Assembly (NCBI GenBank): GCA_020718585.1
Contig: DYRS01000003.1
Span: forward strand, 6,716-45,327
Source: Chthoniobacter flavus
Lineage (GTDB): Bacteria > Verrucomicrobiota > Verrucomicrobiia > Chthoniobacterales > Terrimicrobiaceae
Direction of reading: 5' to 3'
Length of the DNA: 38,612 nucleotides
Part shown: piece after piece, positions 17,301 through 24,411 of the stretch
Position numbering within the stretch: the first letter of the stretch is position 1
How the letters are laid out: the number at the start of each line of letters is the position of its first letter
Notes under the pieces: model-generated
Told to the model about the DNA's origin: nothing
Databases searched by the model: none
What the model saw: the letters and a program-made list of their open reading frames with translations, nothing else
Program-made: the position numbers and the translations under genes

Positions 17301-17590
17301 GTCTGAAACTCCGCCCAGCGGCCCGGAACCTCCTCCGGCTTCGCCGCCTGCCAGTCGAGCTCCTCCCAAACCGTCCCGCCGGAATCCGCCACGAGCAGGG
17401 TCGCCCCGCCGCCGGGCGTGCCGGTGAGCCGCGCGCGAAGGATGTCATGGGTGGCACATGCAGTGTCCCATGCCCCCCGCACCGCCGCACGGTCCATCTT
17501 TTCCCCGAAGCTCACCGAGACCTGCGAATGCGCGTCCTCCCGGTGGAGAAACGCGGCGGACTGCATCGGATTGGCGGAAATCTCTTTCAT
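14309..17590 (-). CDS. NRPS-like protein (condensation, adenylation, thioesterase remnants), probably catalytically inactive
   Basis: A 1093-residue protein with the layout of a one-module peptide synthetase: condensation-like (about 1-400), adenylation-like (about 400-880), Pro/Ala linker, and thioesterase-like alpha/beta hydrolase (about 915-1093). The A1 motif (LTFLELNTLSDRLA) and an A6-like GRPVAGTEVAV...GHAGHLRM region support the family. Key residues are gone: HHxxxDG of the C domain reads PSYLLDE (129-135); the A3 loop is replaced by ILPGYFAGIAPVVRAL; A7 reads SLAGDI; A10 reads RGGWIDASQLP without its lysine; no carrier domain with a serine exists; and the thioesterase nucleophile elbow is CGFGFGG, with Gly954 for serine. 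Start chosen at the ATG at 17590; the track extension runs into the methyltransferase gene. Function unknown. Confidence 0.85.
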   Translation of the reverse strand: MKEISANPMQSAAFLHREDAHSQVSVSFGEKMDRAAVRGAWDTACATHDILRARLTGTPGGGATLLVADSGGTVWEELDWQAAKPEEVPGRWAEFQTADLAVPFDGRGSVRMTEIALPGGGTHYLLSVPSYLLDESSFARLMLDWLIALERPLSADEPAAATTGSPSAWSGILKPVPEPMVLHLRPPGRAAAGATWDLGREEAARFSEACKSLDPGVVVESLWALALRRLGATGNTTVRRFDVRRSHRAVGYFENWLPVVHAWDSKTWLADACARHEIAAANAWIAPGAVLTTDGAGVGGLTCGFAWGGPDINDIVHTALPRWINFDAKLTRSRPDLLLLEARPGLSLRVHGPLGSETAARKLLQLLAGLIQGFASYEAKPRVQIPLLPGPEARQLREMSRGPDPAEHPANALDAFRAHVAKTPNAVAVRAGEHELTFLELNTLSDRLAAHLVHTSLSGGWHVALFLSPSSWIAIALIGSWKAGNCCLALDPAAPPEWIEAALAAHDAGLVFCDGASAPLLDTSAKRRIIIDQEWDAMELAEVPRAANKPDAPAAILPGYFAGIAPVVRALTHESLVAAAVEGARMLDFWPGDSFLAHSAAGGGAFFDEWLIPLLGGGTVLIAGDDLLDPVHSGATHLRLTAPEWSNQAARWARGDDASESPLRIVAVEMGTASKLALDVWNHCTGGRVRTHTFFSLSGLCGLGIAGDATPDGAMLAVGRPVAGTEVAVTDDDSHDLPPGHAGHLRMRFPGWKSLSNPKGRRGIESGLRAWLSLAGDIRLEGDAAPELARGPRAAALIAENNVLDAFEGAHIWALEPCEVDGTSAVAEWPLTRGGWIDASQLPMPQAKPDLEPKPAEAAPPKPAKAATPWVPISVLQPEGGSPLVLVPTASGVPETYRDFVAALGTGRKILGLTARGICDPDAVHRTVEGAAAEWITSLVEEDPSLAFELCGFGFGGIAALEMARQLAASRRPVPQLILIGTPPPQTEQPAGWLASVKNAFQRLKPDGRLEPFPATGEPARAHVEAWLRYRFVRCDLRARIIVPSDFPPDAAASWLAILPSARVVPVKCAWAEMLSFPAVKRLASIIADTRQP

Positions 17591-17597
17591 GGTGTTC

Positions 17598-18290
17598 TCA
17601 GCCGGTTGGCTTTTTTCTGTATTGAGCAGGCTGGTCGAGGAGCCGCAGTTGAGGCTCGACATGTCCGTTTCGCAAGGCAACTCCATTGAACGAGTTTTGC
17701 TCGACGTCCTCGTTCCCCCACTGGTTCCAACCATCCCTCCGAAACCTGGCAAATAGTTCAAGGTAGGGTCCGGGGGAGCAGTCTTCAACGAGATCGTATA
17801 TTTCATCCGGCTTGCGGGAATGCTCGCGTTTCTGCGTGGCCAGCAAGTTGACCTGTCGCCTTCCCGGCTGCAGGGTCCTCATGCTTCCGCGCACCCCGAA
17901 AAGCACAAGTTCGGTGACGTTTCGGAAATAAAAACCGACGCCCCGGCCATCCGGCCCGGCATCTTTCCTGATTTTATACCAAACGAGATTGCTTTTGTAA
18001 GTGAACCCCCAAGCCTCCATCACCTTGAGGCCTTCCTGCAGAAGAGCATTGGGAACCCAGAGATAAAGGTGGGACTTTGCCGCCGCCAGGCGGGGAATCG
18101 GGAGCTCCATGATCTCCTTCAACTCCATTGTCGGGTATCGCAGCAACCTCTTGTGCTCGGGAGCCATCTTGCCGGTGCGATTCTGGAACTGCCACGGCGG
18201 ATCAGCAAGGATGGTCGAGTATCTTGCCGTTGCCTTTGCAAGCAAATCGTCGGCCGGGGTCGGCTCTGTGATGTTAACAACCTTCGTCAT
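17598..18290 (-). CDS. MT-A70 family adenine-N6 DNA methyltransferase of an R-M system
   Basis: A 230-residue methyltransferase. The catalytic DPPW motif is at residues 30-33 (YSTILADPPWQFQ), and ELVLFGVRG plus REHSRKPDEIYDLVE...YLELFARFRRDGWNQWG are typical of the MT-A70 group, which includes bacterial m6A DNA methyltransferases. Start chosen at the ATG at 18290, which gives the usual short N-terminus; this overlaps the restriction gene by 17 nt. Methylation of adenine in the cognate site would protect host DNA. The gene is visibly less GC-rich than its neighbours and uses A/T-ending codons more, fitting lateral acquisition with the nuclease. Its stop is only 7 nt from the NRPS-like start. 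Confidence 0.9.
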   Translation of the reverse strand: MTKVVNITEPTPADDLLAKATARYSTILADPPWQFQNRTGKMAPEHKRLLRYPTMELKEIMELPIPRLAAAKSHLYLWVPNALLQEGLKVMEAWGFTYKSNLVWYKIRKDAGPDGRGVGFYFRNVTELVLFGVRGSMRTLQPGRRQVNLLATQKREHSRKPDEIYDLVEDCSPGPYLELFARFRRDGWNQWGNEDVEQNSFNGVALRNGHVEPQLRLLDQPAQYRKKPTG

Positions 18291-18867
18291 ACAGTGTGTT
18301 CTTAATACCAAAAACCAAAACCGGACAACCTCCCGCGCCTCCGCCTTCGACCTTTGGAAGCAGCTTCGACATGTGAGTGGTGGACTGCCCGTAGGAAGAT
18401 CCCCGACCGAGGTTGTTGAAAATCGTTTGCAGCGCATCCGAGCGGGTGACGATAATCCCCACGGAAATCACCCGAAGTTCGAAAAGCAGCCTAAAATTGT
18501 TCAAGTCCCTGTCATAGAAGGGATCTTTGTTGTTCCACTCGATTTCCAGAGCGACCCGGTTCTTGAAACAATCCACCGAATGGGTCGGACTGTTCACGGA
18601 CGCTCCGTCCACAACAACCGATGTGTCGAATTCCTTTTCGATCCAGCCCCTAGCTTTGTTGAGGTGGGTGTCAAACCATTTCGAAATCTCGGATTTGTTC
18701 CCCCCTTTTGTCGTGATAAAGGATTTGCAAAGCTTGAAGCGGGGCAAAACATCGCAGATATCGGACCACTCGCTTGGAAAATCTTTTTCGAGTATCGCGG
18801 AGGCGTGCCGCCATTCATGAATCTCGTAATGGTCTCGGATTTTCTGTGGCAGTGCGCTGATCGGCAT
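18274..18867 (-). CDS. BglII/BstYI-family type II restriction endonuclease
   Basis: A 197-residue endonuclease of the BglII family (PF09195). The signature KNRVALEIEWNNKDPF places the catalytic PD-(D/E)xK-type residues at Asp99, Glu108 and Glu110. It is followed by DRDLNNFRLLFELRVISVGIIVTR, and the tail CPVLVFGIKNTLYDE resembles the family's end. Length matches (BstYI is about 200 residues). Known relatives cut AGATCT or RGATCY, so a GATC-centred site is a reasonable guess but unproven. It overlaps the MT-A70 methyltransferase gene, forming a complete restriction-modification pair. The start ATG at 18867 lacks a Shine-Dalgarno. Base composition is AT-richer than the flanks. Confidence 0.85.
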   Translation of the reverse strand: MPISALPQKIRDHYEIHEWRHASAILEKDFPSEWSDICDVLPRFKLCKSFITTKGGNKSEISKWFDTHLNKARGWIEKEFDTSVVVDGASVNSPTHSVDCFKNRVALEIEWNNKDPFYDRDLNNFRLLFELRVISVGIIVTRSDALQTIFNNLGRGSSYGQSTTHMSKLLPKVEGGGAGGCPVLVFGIKNTLYDEGC

Positions 18868-18935
18868 GGGAAAGGTAGATTCTAGTTGGCCGGGAGGTCA
18901 GCGCGCTAGAGATATTTTTTCTTCAACCGCACCGC

Positions 18936-20069
18936 TTACAAGAGCGAGTCTGTGACCGCGCCGGTGGAGGCGGTCGAGACGTGGGAGGCGTATTTTGCGA
19001 GGACTCCCCGGCGGTAGCGGGGCGCAGGCTTTTTCCATTTGGCGAGGCGGGCGGCGATTTCCTTTTGCGGGATGCCGAGCGTGAGCTTGCGCGTGGGCGC
19101 GTCAATCGTGATCGGGTCGCCCTCGCGGACGACCGCGAGCGGCCCGCCCTCGAATGCCTCGGGCGTGATGTGCCCGACAACAAACCCGTGGGTGCCGCCG
19201 GAGAAGCGTCCGTCGGTGATGAGCGCAACATCTTTTCCGAGACCGCCGAGCGCGATCGTGACGGTGATCGCATTCTCGAACGCCTCCTTGCAAAAAATGT
19301 CCGACGGGCGAATGCCTTGCTTCAGAAGGTTGAGCACCGCCGCGCCGGCATCGCGGCAGTCGCGGACCTTGTGCTGCGAGACCGCGGCCTGGGCCGAGCT
19401 GTTCGGGAGGCTGAACCCGAGCGCCTCGATCGCCGAGGCCATCGTGTTCGCAGTATACATCCCGCCGCATGAGCCCGGACCCGGGATCGCGCACGACTCG
19501 ACATCGTGAAGTTCCTTGTCGGAGATTTTTCCCGCCGCATTTTGTCCGACCGCCTCAAAGACCGAGACGACATCAAGATTCCGACCGGCGAGGCATCCGG
19601 GAAGGATTGTGCCGCCATAGACGAAGACCGCCGGACGGTTCATCCGGGCGACCGCCATGATGCAGCCCGGCATGTTTTTGTCGCACCCGCCGATCGCGAC
19701 GAACCCGTCAAACCCCTGGCATCCGACGACCGTCTCGATCGAATCTGCGATGACCTCGCGCGAGACGAGCGAGTATTTCATCCCTTCGGTCCCCATCGAA
19801 ATCCCGTCGGAAATCGTGATCGTATTGAAGATCACCGCCTTCCCGCCCGCTGCATCAACCCCCAGCGCGGACTCGCGGGCAAGCTGGTCAATGTGCATGT
19901 TGCACGGAGTCACCATACTCCACGTCGAGGCCACACCGATCTGAGGCTTCGCAAAATCGCTCTCCTTGTAACCCGCCGGATACAGCATCGCGCGGCTCGG
20001 CGCACGGCTCCGACCGTCGAGGACAATCGAGGAATACGGGCGCATCTGCGCGGAAGATTTGGAACTCAT
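18936..20069 (-). CDS. ilvD: Dihydroxy-acid dehydratase with large in-frame internal deletion
   Basis: IlvD dehydrates dihydroxy acids in valine, isoleucine and leucine synthesis. This copy is 377 residues against about 555-615 for the family. The N-terminal half is normal: VTPCNMH, GGCDKNMPG and GSCGGMYTANTM supply the three Fe-S cysteines. The C-terminal part is normal too: VALITDGRFSGGTHG with the catalytic serine, then GVLAKYASHVSTAS. But after ENAITVTIALGG (about residue 275) the sequence jumps straight to LGKDVALITDG, omitting about 180 residues that normally begin STNAVLHL. The frame is intact across the junction and I confirmed it on the DNA. The product may be inactive, or the deletion may be an assembly fault. 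Stops 66 nt from the thymidine phosphorylase gene upstream. Confidence 0.9.
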   Translation of the reverse strand: MSSKSSAQMRPYSSIVLDGRSRAPSRAMLYPAGYKESDFAKPQIGVASTWSMVTPCNMHIDQLARESALGVDAAGGKAVIFNTITISDGISMGTEGMKYSLVSREVIADSIETVVGCQGFDGFVAIGGCDKNMPGCIMAVARMNRPAVFVYGGTILPGCLAGRNLDVVSVFEAVGQNAAGKISDKELHDVESCAIPGPGSCGGMYTANTMASAIEALGFSLPNSSAQAAVSQHKVRDCRDAGAAVLNLLKQGIRPSDIFCKEAFENAITVTIALGGLGKDVALITDGRFSGGTHGFVVGHITPEAFEGGPLAVVREGDPITIDAPTRKLTLGIPQKEIAARLAKWKKPAPRYRRGVLAKYASHVSTASTGAVTDSLL

Positions 20070-20135
20070 GAGCGGTCCAATCTAGCAGCCCGCACGACAT
20101 TTCCAAGCACTCGGGCCGAAAAAATCAAACGCACC

Positions 20136-21362
20136 TCAGCCGACCTCGCACCGAACCCTGCGGGCGGCGGCGGCGGCGTCCGCCTCGGAGGCTGCGTGGA
20201 TCACGAGGATCGGCTCGCCCTTGGCGATGCGCTCACCGGATTTTTTGATTTCGGAAAACCCGACCGACGGGTTGATCGAGTCGGCGGCGGTGTTGCGTCC
20301 GGCGCCGAGGCGGACGGCGGCCACGCCGATCGCGCCGGCATCGAGCGATTTGACAACTCCGTCGCGCGGGGACGGGAGAGTGACGACGACCGGGGCGGCG
20401 GCGGGCGGACGTTCGAGCGTGCGAGCGTCACCGCCCTGGGCCTCGACGATTTCGAGAAATTTCCTCCAGGCCGATCCGTCGGCGAGCCGCCGGGCGTGGA
20501 CGTCGCGCGGCGAGTTGGAGACCGCGCACGCGAGGTCGAGCGTGAGCGCGACGAGGTCGTCCGGCCCGCGTCCCTGCAGCGATTCCACCGCCTCGCGAAC
20601 CTCGAGCGCATTGCCGACCGCGCGACCGAGCGGCTCGTCCATCGGGGTCAGGACGCATGATGTGCGCACGCCATTTGCCTCGCCGACCGCCGCGAGCCCG
20701 GCGGCGAGAAGCGCGGCGTCGTCGCGGGATTTCATGAATGCGCCGGCCCCGAATTTCACGTCGAGAACGAGCCGATCAAGCGACTCGGCGAGTTTTTTTG
20801 ACATGATGCTCGCGATGATGAGCGGGCGCGACGGCACGGTCGCGGTCACGTCGCGCAGCGCGTAGAGCTTTCGGTCGGCCGGGCAGAACCCGTCGGTCTG
20901 CCCGGCCATGAAGACCCCGATCTTTTCGATTTGGCGGAGGCAGGCGGACGCGTCGAGGCGGACGTTGAACCCCGGGATGCTCTCGAGCTTGTCGAGCGTG
21001 CCGCCGGTGATCCCAAGCCCGCGCCCGGAAACCATCGGCACCCAGAGCCCGTCGCATGCGAGGAGCGGGGCGAGGATGAGAGAAACCTTGTCGCCGATCC
21101 CACCGGTCGAGTGCTTGTCCACCTTTGGCGGCGAACCGCCCGGCCATCGGAACACATGCCCGCTGTCCCGCATGGATGCGGTCATCGCGGATGTTTCGAC
21201 ATCGGACATGCCGCGGAAAAATACCGCCATCGCGAACGCGGCCATCTGGTAATCGGGCACGCCGCCGCGCGAATACCCGGCGACGAGCTCCGCGATCTCG
21301 GAGGGTTCAAGGCTCCCGCCGTCGCGCTTTTTTTCAATCAGCGTGGGAATATGCACCGGCAC
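20136..21362 (-). CDS. deoA: Thymidine/pyrimidine-nucleoside phosphorylase
   Basis: Phosphorolysis of thymidine, or of several pyrimidine nucleosides, to base and pentose-1-phosphate. The nucleoside/phosphate-binding stretch VDKHSTGGIGDKVSLILAP is intact. Further along, SGRGLGITGGTLDKLESIPG and MDEPLGRAVGNALEVREAVESLQG are diagnostic of the type II nucleoside phosphorylase family. At 408 residues it is slightly short of the usual 430-440. The start is GTG: the codon directly abuts the TGA of the pyruvate kinase gene (TGAGTG), so the pair is surely co-translated. The deoA/pdp distinction (thymidine-only or broad) cannot be made with certainty. Confidence 0.92.
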   Translation of the reverse strand: MPVHIPTLIEKKRDGGSLEPSEIAELVAGYSRGGVPDYQMAAFAMAVFFRGMSDVETSAMTASMRDSGHVFRWPGGSPPKVDKHSTGGIGDKVSLILAPLLACDGLWVPMVSGRGLGITGGTLDKLESIPGFNVRLDASACLRQIEKIGVFMAGQTDGFCPADRKLYALRDVTATVPSRPLIIASIMSKKLAESLDRLVLDVKFGAGAFMKSRDDAALLAAGLAAVGEANGVRTSCVLTPMDEPLGRAVGNALEVREAVESLQGRGPDDLVALTLDLACAVSNSPRDVHARRLADGSAWRKFLEIVEAQGGDARTLERPPAAAPVVVTLPSPRDGVVKSLDAGAIGVAAVRLGAGRNTAADSINPSVGFSEIKKSGERIAKGEPILVIHAASEADAAAAARRVRCEVG

Positions 21363-22775
21363 TCAGAGCACGATGAGCTCGATCCGCTGGTTCGCGAGCG
21401 GGCAGTGCGGAGACGGCCCCGCGACCAGGAGGACCATGCGGCACGGCAGCCCGAGATCCTTGACCAGCGCGCGCGCGCAGTCGTTCCAGGAATCCGGCTC
21501 GCTTTCAACATGCACCGGCAGGACCCCGCCCGAGAAGCACAGCCCCTGCAAGGCGGCGTGGTCGGAACCGACGGCCAGGATCCAGATCCCCGGATGCCCG
21601 CTCGAGGCCGCCCGCGCGTTGTGGCCGCCGACGGTCGGCACCAGCACCGCATCGCAACGGGTCAGGCGGATCGCATGCTCGACGAGGCGGACGTTCGAGC
21701 CAAATCCCGCGGCCGCATCGGCGGGGTCGGAGACGGTTTGCCGGACCGCCAACTTTGCGCGGTGCGACTCGGTAGCTGTGGCGATTTTTCCCAGCATCGC
21801 GACCGACTCGACCGGGAACGCGCCCATTGCGGACTCGCCGGAAAGCATCACGCAGTCGGTGCCGTCGAGGATCGCGTTTGCGACGTCGGTCGCCTCCGCG
21901 CGGGTCGGCAGGCGGCTGGAGATCATGGATTCGAGCATCTGGGTCGCCGTGATGACCGGCTTGTGCGCGCGGTTTGCTTTTGCGATGAGCTGCTTTTGCA
22001 GGACCGCGATCTCCTCAATCGGGACCTCGACCCCGAGGTCGCCGCGCGCAACCATGATCCCGTCGGACGCAGCGAGGATCTCGTCAAAATTCCCGATCGC
22101 CTCCCAGCGCTCGATTTTAGCGATGATAAACGGATGGTATCCGAGCGCGGCCGCGGCCTCGCGGACGGCCGTAATGTCGGCGGCACTCTCGACAAACGAC
22201 TGGCTGATCGCGTCCACCCCGTGGGCCAGTGCAAATTCGAGGCACTTCCGGTCGTGGTCGGTGAACGCGCTGATGCCGAGCGCGATCCGCGGCAGGTTCA
22301 GGCCCTTGCGCGAGCGCAGCTCGCCGCCCACGGCGACCGTGCAGAGCACGTCGTTCCCCTCGACCCGCCCGACGATCAACTGCACGACCCCGTCGTTGAG
22401 GAACAGCCGGTCGCCCGCCTTCACCACCTGCGGAAGCCGCTCGAAACTCATCGAAACCCGGTGGCAATCGCCGACGATTTCCTCGCTCGTCAGGACAAAC
22501 GGATCGCCTGTCGCCAGCGAGATCGGCTCGGGCGATATCGCCCCCAGCCGCATCTTCGGTCCCGGCAGGTCGGCCATGATCGCCACCCGCTGGCCGGACG
22601 CCTCGGACGCCGCGCGGATCCGCGCGATCACATCGGCATGCCCGCCGAACTCGCCGTGCGAAAAGTTGAGGCGGGCGACGTTGACCCCGGCACGGATCAG
22701 GCGCTCGAGCATTTCGGGGGAATTCGAGGCGGGGCCGATCGTGGCGACAATTTTTGTTTTGTGGTCGGGTGGCAT
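21363..22775 (-). CDS. pyk: Pyruvate kinase
   Basis: Catalyses phosphoenolpyruvate + ADP to pyruvate + ATP, the last glycolytic step. The 470-residue protein shows TKIVATIGPAS at the start, VARLNFSHG, the active-site block FIIAKIERWEAIGNFDEIL with its catalytic lysine, the divalent-metal region SDGIMVARGDLGVEVP, and VITATQMLESMI. Length is as expected for bacterial enzymes. The ATG at 22775 is not preceded by a Shine-Dalgarno. Its stop is immediately followed by the thymidine phosphorylase GTG. It may be regulated together with nucleoside salvage, since ribose/deoxyribose phosphates feed glycolysis, but that is inference. Confidence 0.95.
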   Translation of the reverse strand: MPPDHKTKIVATIGPASNSPEMLERLIRAGVNVARLNFSHGEFGGHADVIARIRAASEASGQRVAIMADLPGPKMRLGAISPEPISLATGDPFVLTSEEIVGDCHRVSMSFERLPQVVKAGDRLFLNDGVVQLIVGRVEGNDVLCTVAVGGELRSRKGLNLPRIALGISAFTDHDRKCLEFALAHGVDAISQSFVESAADITAVREAAAALGYHPFIIAKIERWEAIGNFDEILAASDGIMVARGDLGVEVPIEEIAVLQKQLIAKANRAHKPVITATQMLESMISSRLPTRAEATDVANAILDGTDCVMLSGESAMGAFPVESVAMLGKIATATESHRAKLAVRQTVSDPADAAAGFGSNVRLVEHAIRLTRCDAVLVPTVGGHNARAASSGHPGIWILAVGSDHAALQGLCFSGGVLPVHVESEPDSWNDCARALVKDLGLPCRMVLLVAGPSPHCPLANQRIELIVL

Positions 22776-22819
22776 TTGGCGGCTGGTGAATTTTCGTCAT
22801 GCTCGCGACCGACCGACCG

Positions 22820-22915
22820 GATGCAAGCCGATTATTTTTTTGCCGGGTGGGGCTCCCGGTAGAGCGGTTTCGCCGAAACCGCTTGCTTTCGTTCCGGACG
22901 GCTGCGGCGAGCCGC
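22820..22915. repeat. Intergenic hairpin cluster, possibly a dispersed repeat
   Basis: Between lpxA and pyk. AGCGGTTTCG (22863-22872) pairs with CGAAACCGCT (22874-22883), a 10-bp near-perfect palindrome. It is flanked by CCGGG-TGGGGCT-CCCGG on one side and GCGGC-GA-GCCGC on the other. No T-run follows any of them on either strand in the right place, so an intrinsic terminator is not supported. The style recalls dispersed GC-rich intergenic repeats, but copy number cannot be checked here. Confidence 0.4.
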
Positions 22916-23719
22916 TTACCCGGCGTCCGGTCTGGTGTCGGCGAGGCGGTTTGACGTGCAGGTCCCGCGTTTCGACGCGCGGATGAAGTCGAAGAACTCG
23001 GTGGCTTCCGGGCCCCACCCTGAGCCGACCGCCTGATCGAGTGCCTCGCCGACGCGCAGACCGCTCCGATAGACGAGCTTGAACGCGCGCTTGATCTCCG
23101 TGCGAGCCGCCGGAGAGAACCCGCCGCGCCGGAGCCCGATGACGTTGAGCCCGACGAGGAGGTTGCGGAAGTTTGCGGTGACGAACGGGGGGATGTCCTT
23201 GTTGAAGCTCGAGCTGCCGGCGATCATCGCGCGGCGGCCGATCCGCATGAACTGGTGGAAGACGCTTCCCCCGCCGAGCACCGCGCTCTCGCCGACGTCC
23301 ACGTAGCCGGCGAGCAGGCAGTTGTTCGTGACGATGACGTGGTCGGCCAGGGACACGTTGTGCCCGAGGTGGCAGCCGACCATGAGGAAGCATCCGCTCC
23401 CGACAGTGGTCTCGGTCCCCTCCTTCGTCCCACGGTGAATCGTCACGTATTCGCGGATCCGGTTGCTGTCTCCGATCCGAACTCCGCTTGCGATCTCCGG
23501 GCTGTGCGCGAAATCCTGTGGCACCGCTCCGATCACCGCGCCGTAGCCGACTACGTTCCCGACACCCATTGTCACCCGGCCCTCGATGATCGCATGGGCC
23601 TGGATCACGCAGCCAGCACCGATCTCGGCTTCCCCGCCGATGACCGCATGCGGACCGACTTCGACGGTGTCCGCGAGCCGTGCGGACGGTGAGATAACTG
23701 CCGATGGGTGGATTTTCAT
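22916..23719 (-). CDS. lpxA: UDP-N-acetylglucosamine acyltransferase
   Basis: First step of lipid A synthesis: transfer of an acyl group to UDP-GlcNAc. The 267-residue protein is a left-handed beta-helix of hexapeptide repeats (IHPSAVISPSARL...VEVGPHAVI...AEIGAGCVI), with the catalytic histidine region GCHLGHNVSL and the LpxA-typical GGGSVFHQFMRIGRRAMI. NRIREYVTIHRGT is also characteristic. A C-terminal helical part follows, ending in a short extra tail (about 20 residues) beyond the usual end. The ATG overlaps the radC stop (ATGA). No lpxB, lpxD or fabZ is adjacent in this window. Its presence indicates an LPS-bearing outer membrane. Confidence 0.95.
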   Translation of the reverse strand: MKIHPSAVISPSARLADTVEVGPHAVIGGEAEIGAGCVIQAHAIIEGRVTMGVGNVVGYGAVIGAVPQDFAHSPEIASGVRIGDSNRIREYVTIHRGTKEGTETTVGSGCFLMVGCHLGHNVSLADHVIVTNNCLLAGYVDVGESAVLGGGSVFHQFMRIGRRAMIAGSSSFNKDIPPFVTANFRNLLVGLNVIGLRRGGFSPAARTEIKRAFKLVYRSGLRVGEALDQAVGSGWGPEATEFFDFIRASKRGTCTSNRLADTRPDAG

Positions 23720-24411
23720 AGGAGTCCGGCGTCGCGGAAGCTGAAGTAGGGCGGTCGACCTCCGTCGGGCGAGCCGAGGATCATGTGGTCAATCAGGTTG
23801 ATCTGGAGCAGCCCGGCCGCCTCGCGGAGTGCCGAGGTGAGCCGCCGGTCGGCCGCGCTCGGCTGCGGGTCGCCGCTCGGGTGGTTATGCACCAGGACGA
23901 GCGCGTAGGCGGAGTGGATGATCGCCGGACGGAAAATCTCGCGCGGGTGCGCGACGCACTCGTTGATCGAGCCGAGCGCGATCTCCTCGACGAGCAGGAG
24001 CCGGAGCTTCGTGTCGAGCAGGATCACCCGCAGGGATTCGCGGCGGAGCAGGAGGAATTCCTGCCCGAATACCTCGTAGATTTTATCGGGCGCATCGAGC
24101 ACCGGGCGGTCCTCGCGGCACCTTGCGAGGCGCTTTCCGATTTCGAACGCGGCGGCGAGCTCGAGGGATTTTGCCTTTCCGATCCCCTTCGCCCGCGTCC
24201 TGATCGTGGCGGCTGTTTCGCGGGAGAGCGGGATCAGGCCGCCGCTGGCGGTGATGAGGTCGGATGCGACGACGAGCGCGTTCCGTCCGGGCTGTCCGGT
24301 GCGGATAAAGATCGCGAGCAGTTCGGCGTCGGTGAGCGCCTCGATCCCATGGCGGTCAGCCTTTTCCCGAGGCCGCTCCGAGAGCGGCATCTCCATGATG
24401 CGGCCGGCCAT
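23716..24411 (-). CDS. radC: RadC family JAB/MPN protein
   Basis: A 231-residue RadC-type protein: an N-terminal helix-hairpin-helix-like part (LSERPREKADRHGIEALTDAELLAIFIRTG) and a C-terminal JAMM/MPN domain with the metal motif HNHPSGDPQPSAAD. Historically called a DNA repair protein; the true role is unresolved. The ATG at 24411 shares a base with the stop of the polyprenyl synthase gene (TGATG); an ATG six residues in (MEMPLSERP) is the more usual family start. It overlaps lpxA by 4 nt. Confidence 0.93.
   Translation of the reverse strand: MAGRIMEMPLSERPREKADRHGIEALTDAELLAIFIRTGQPGRNALVVASDLITASGGLIPLSRETAATIRTRAKGIGKAKSLELAAAFEIGKRLARCREDRPVLDAPDKIYEVFGQEFLLLRRESLRVILLDTKLRLLLVEEIALGSINECVAHPREIFRPAIIHSAYALVLVHNHPSGDPQPSAADRRLTSALREAAGLLQINLIDHMILGSPDGGRPPYFSFRDAGLL

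Noticed and set aside
20931-22862. Plus-strand ORF of 643 codons opposite pyk and deoA
   Set aside because: Shadow of two well-known metabolic genes.
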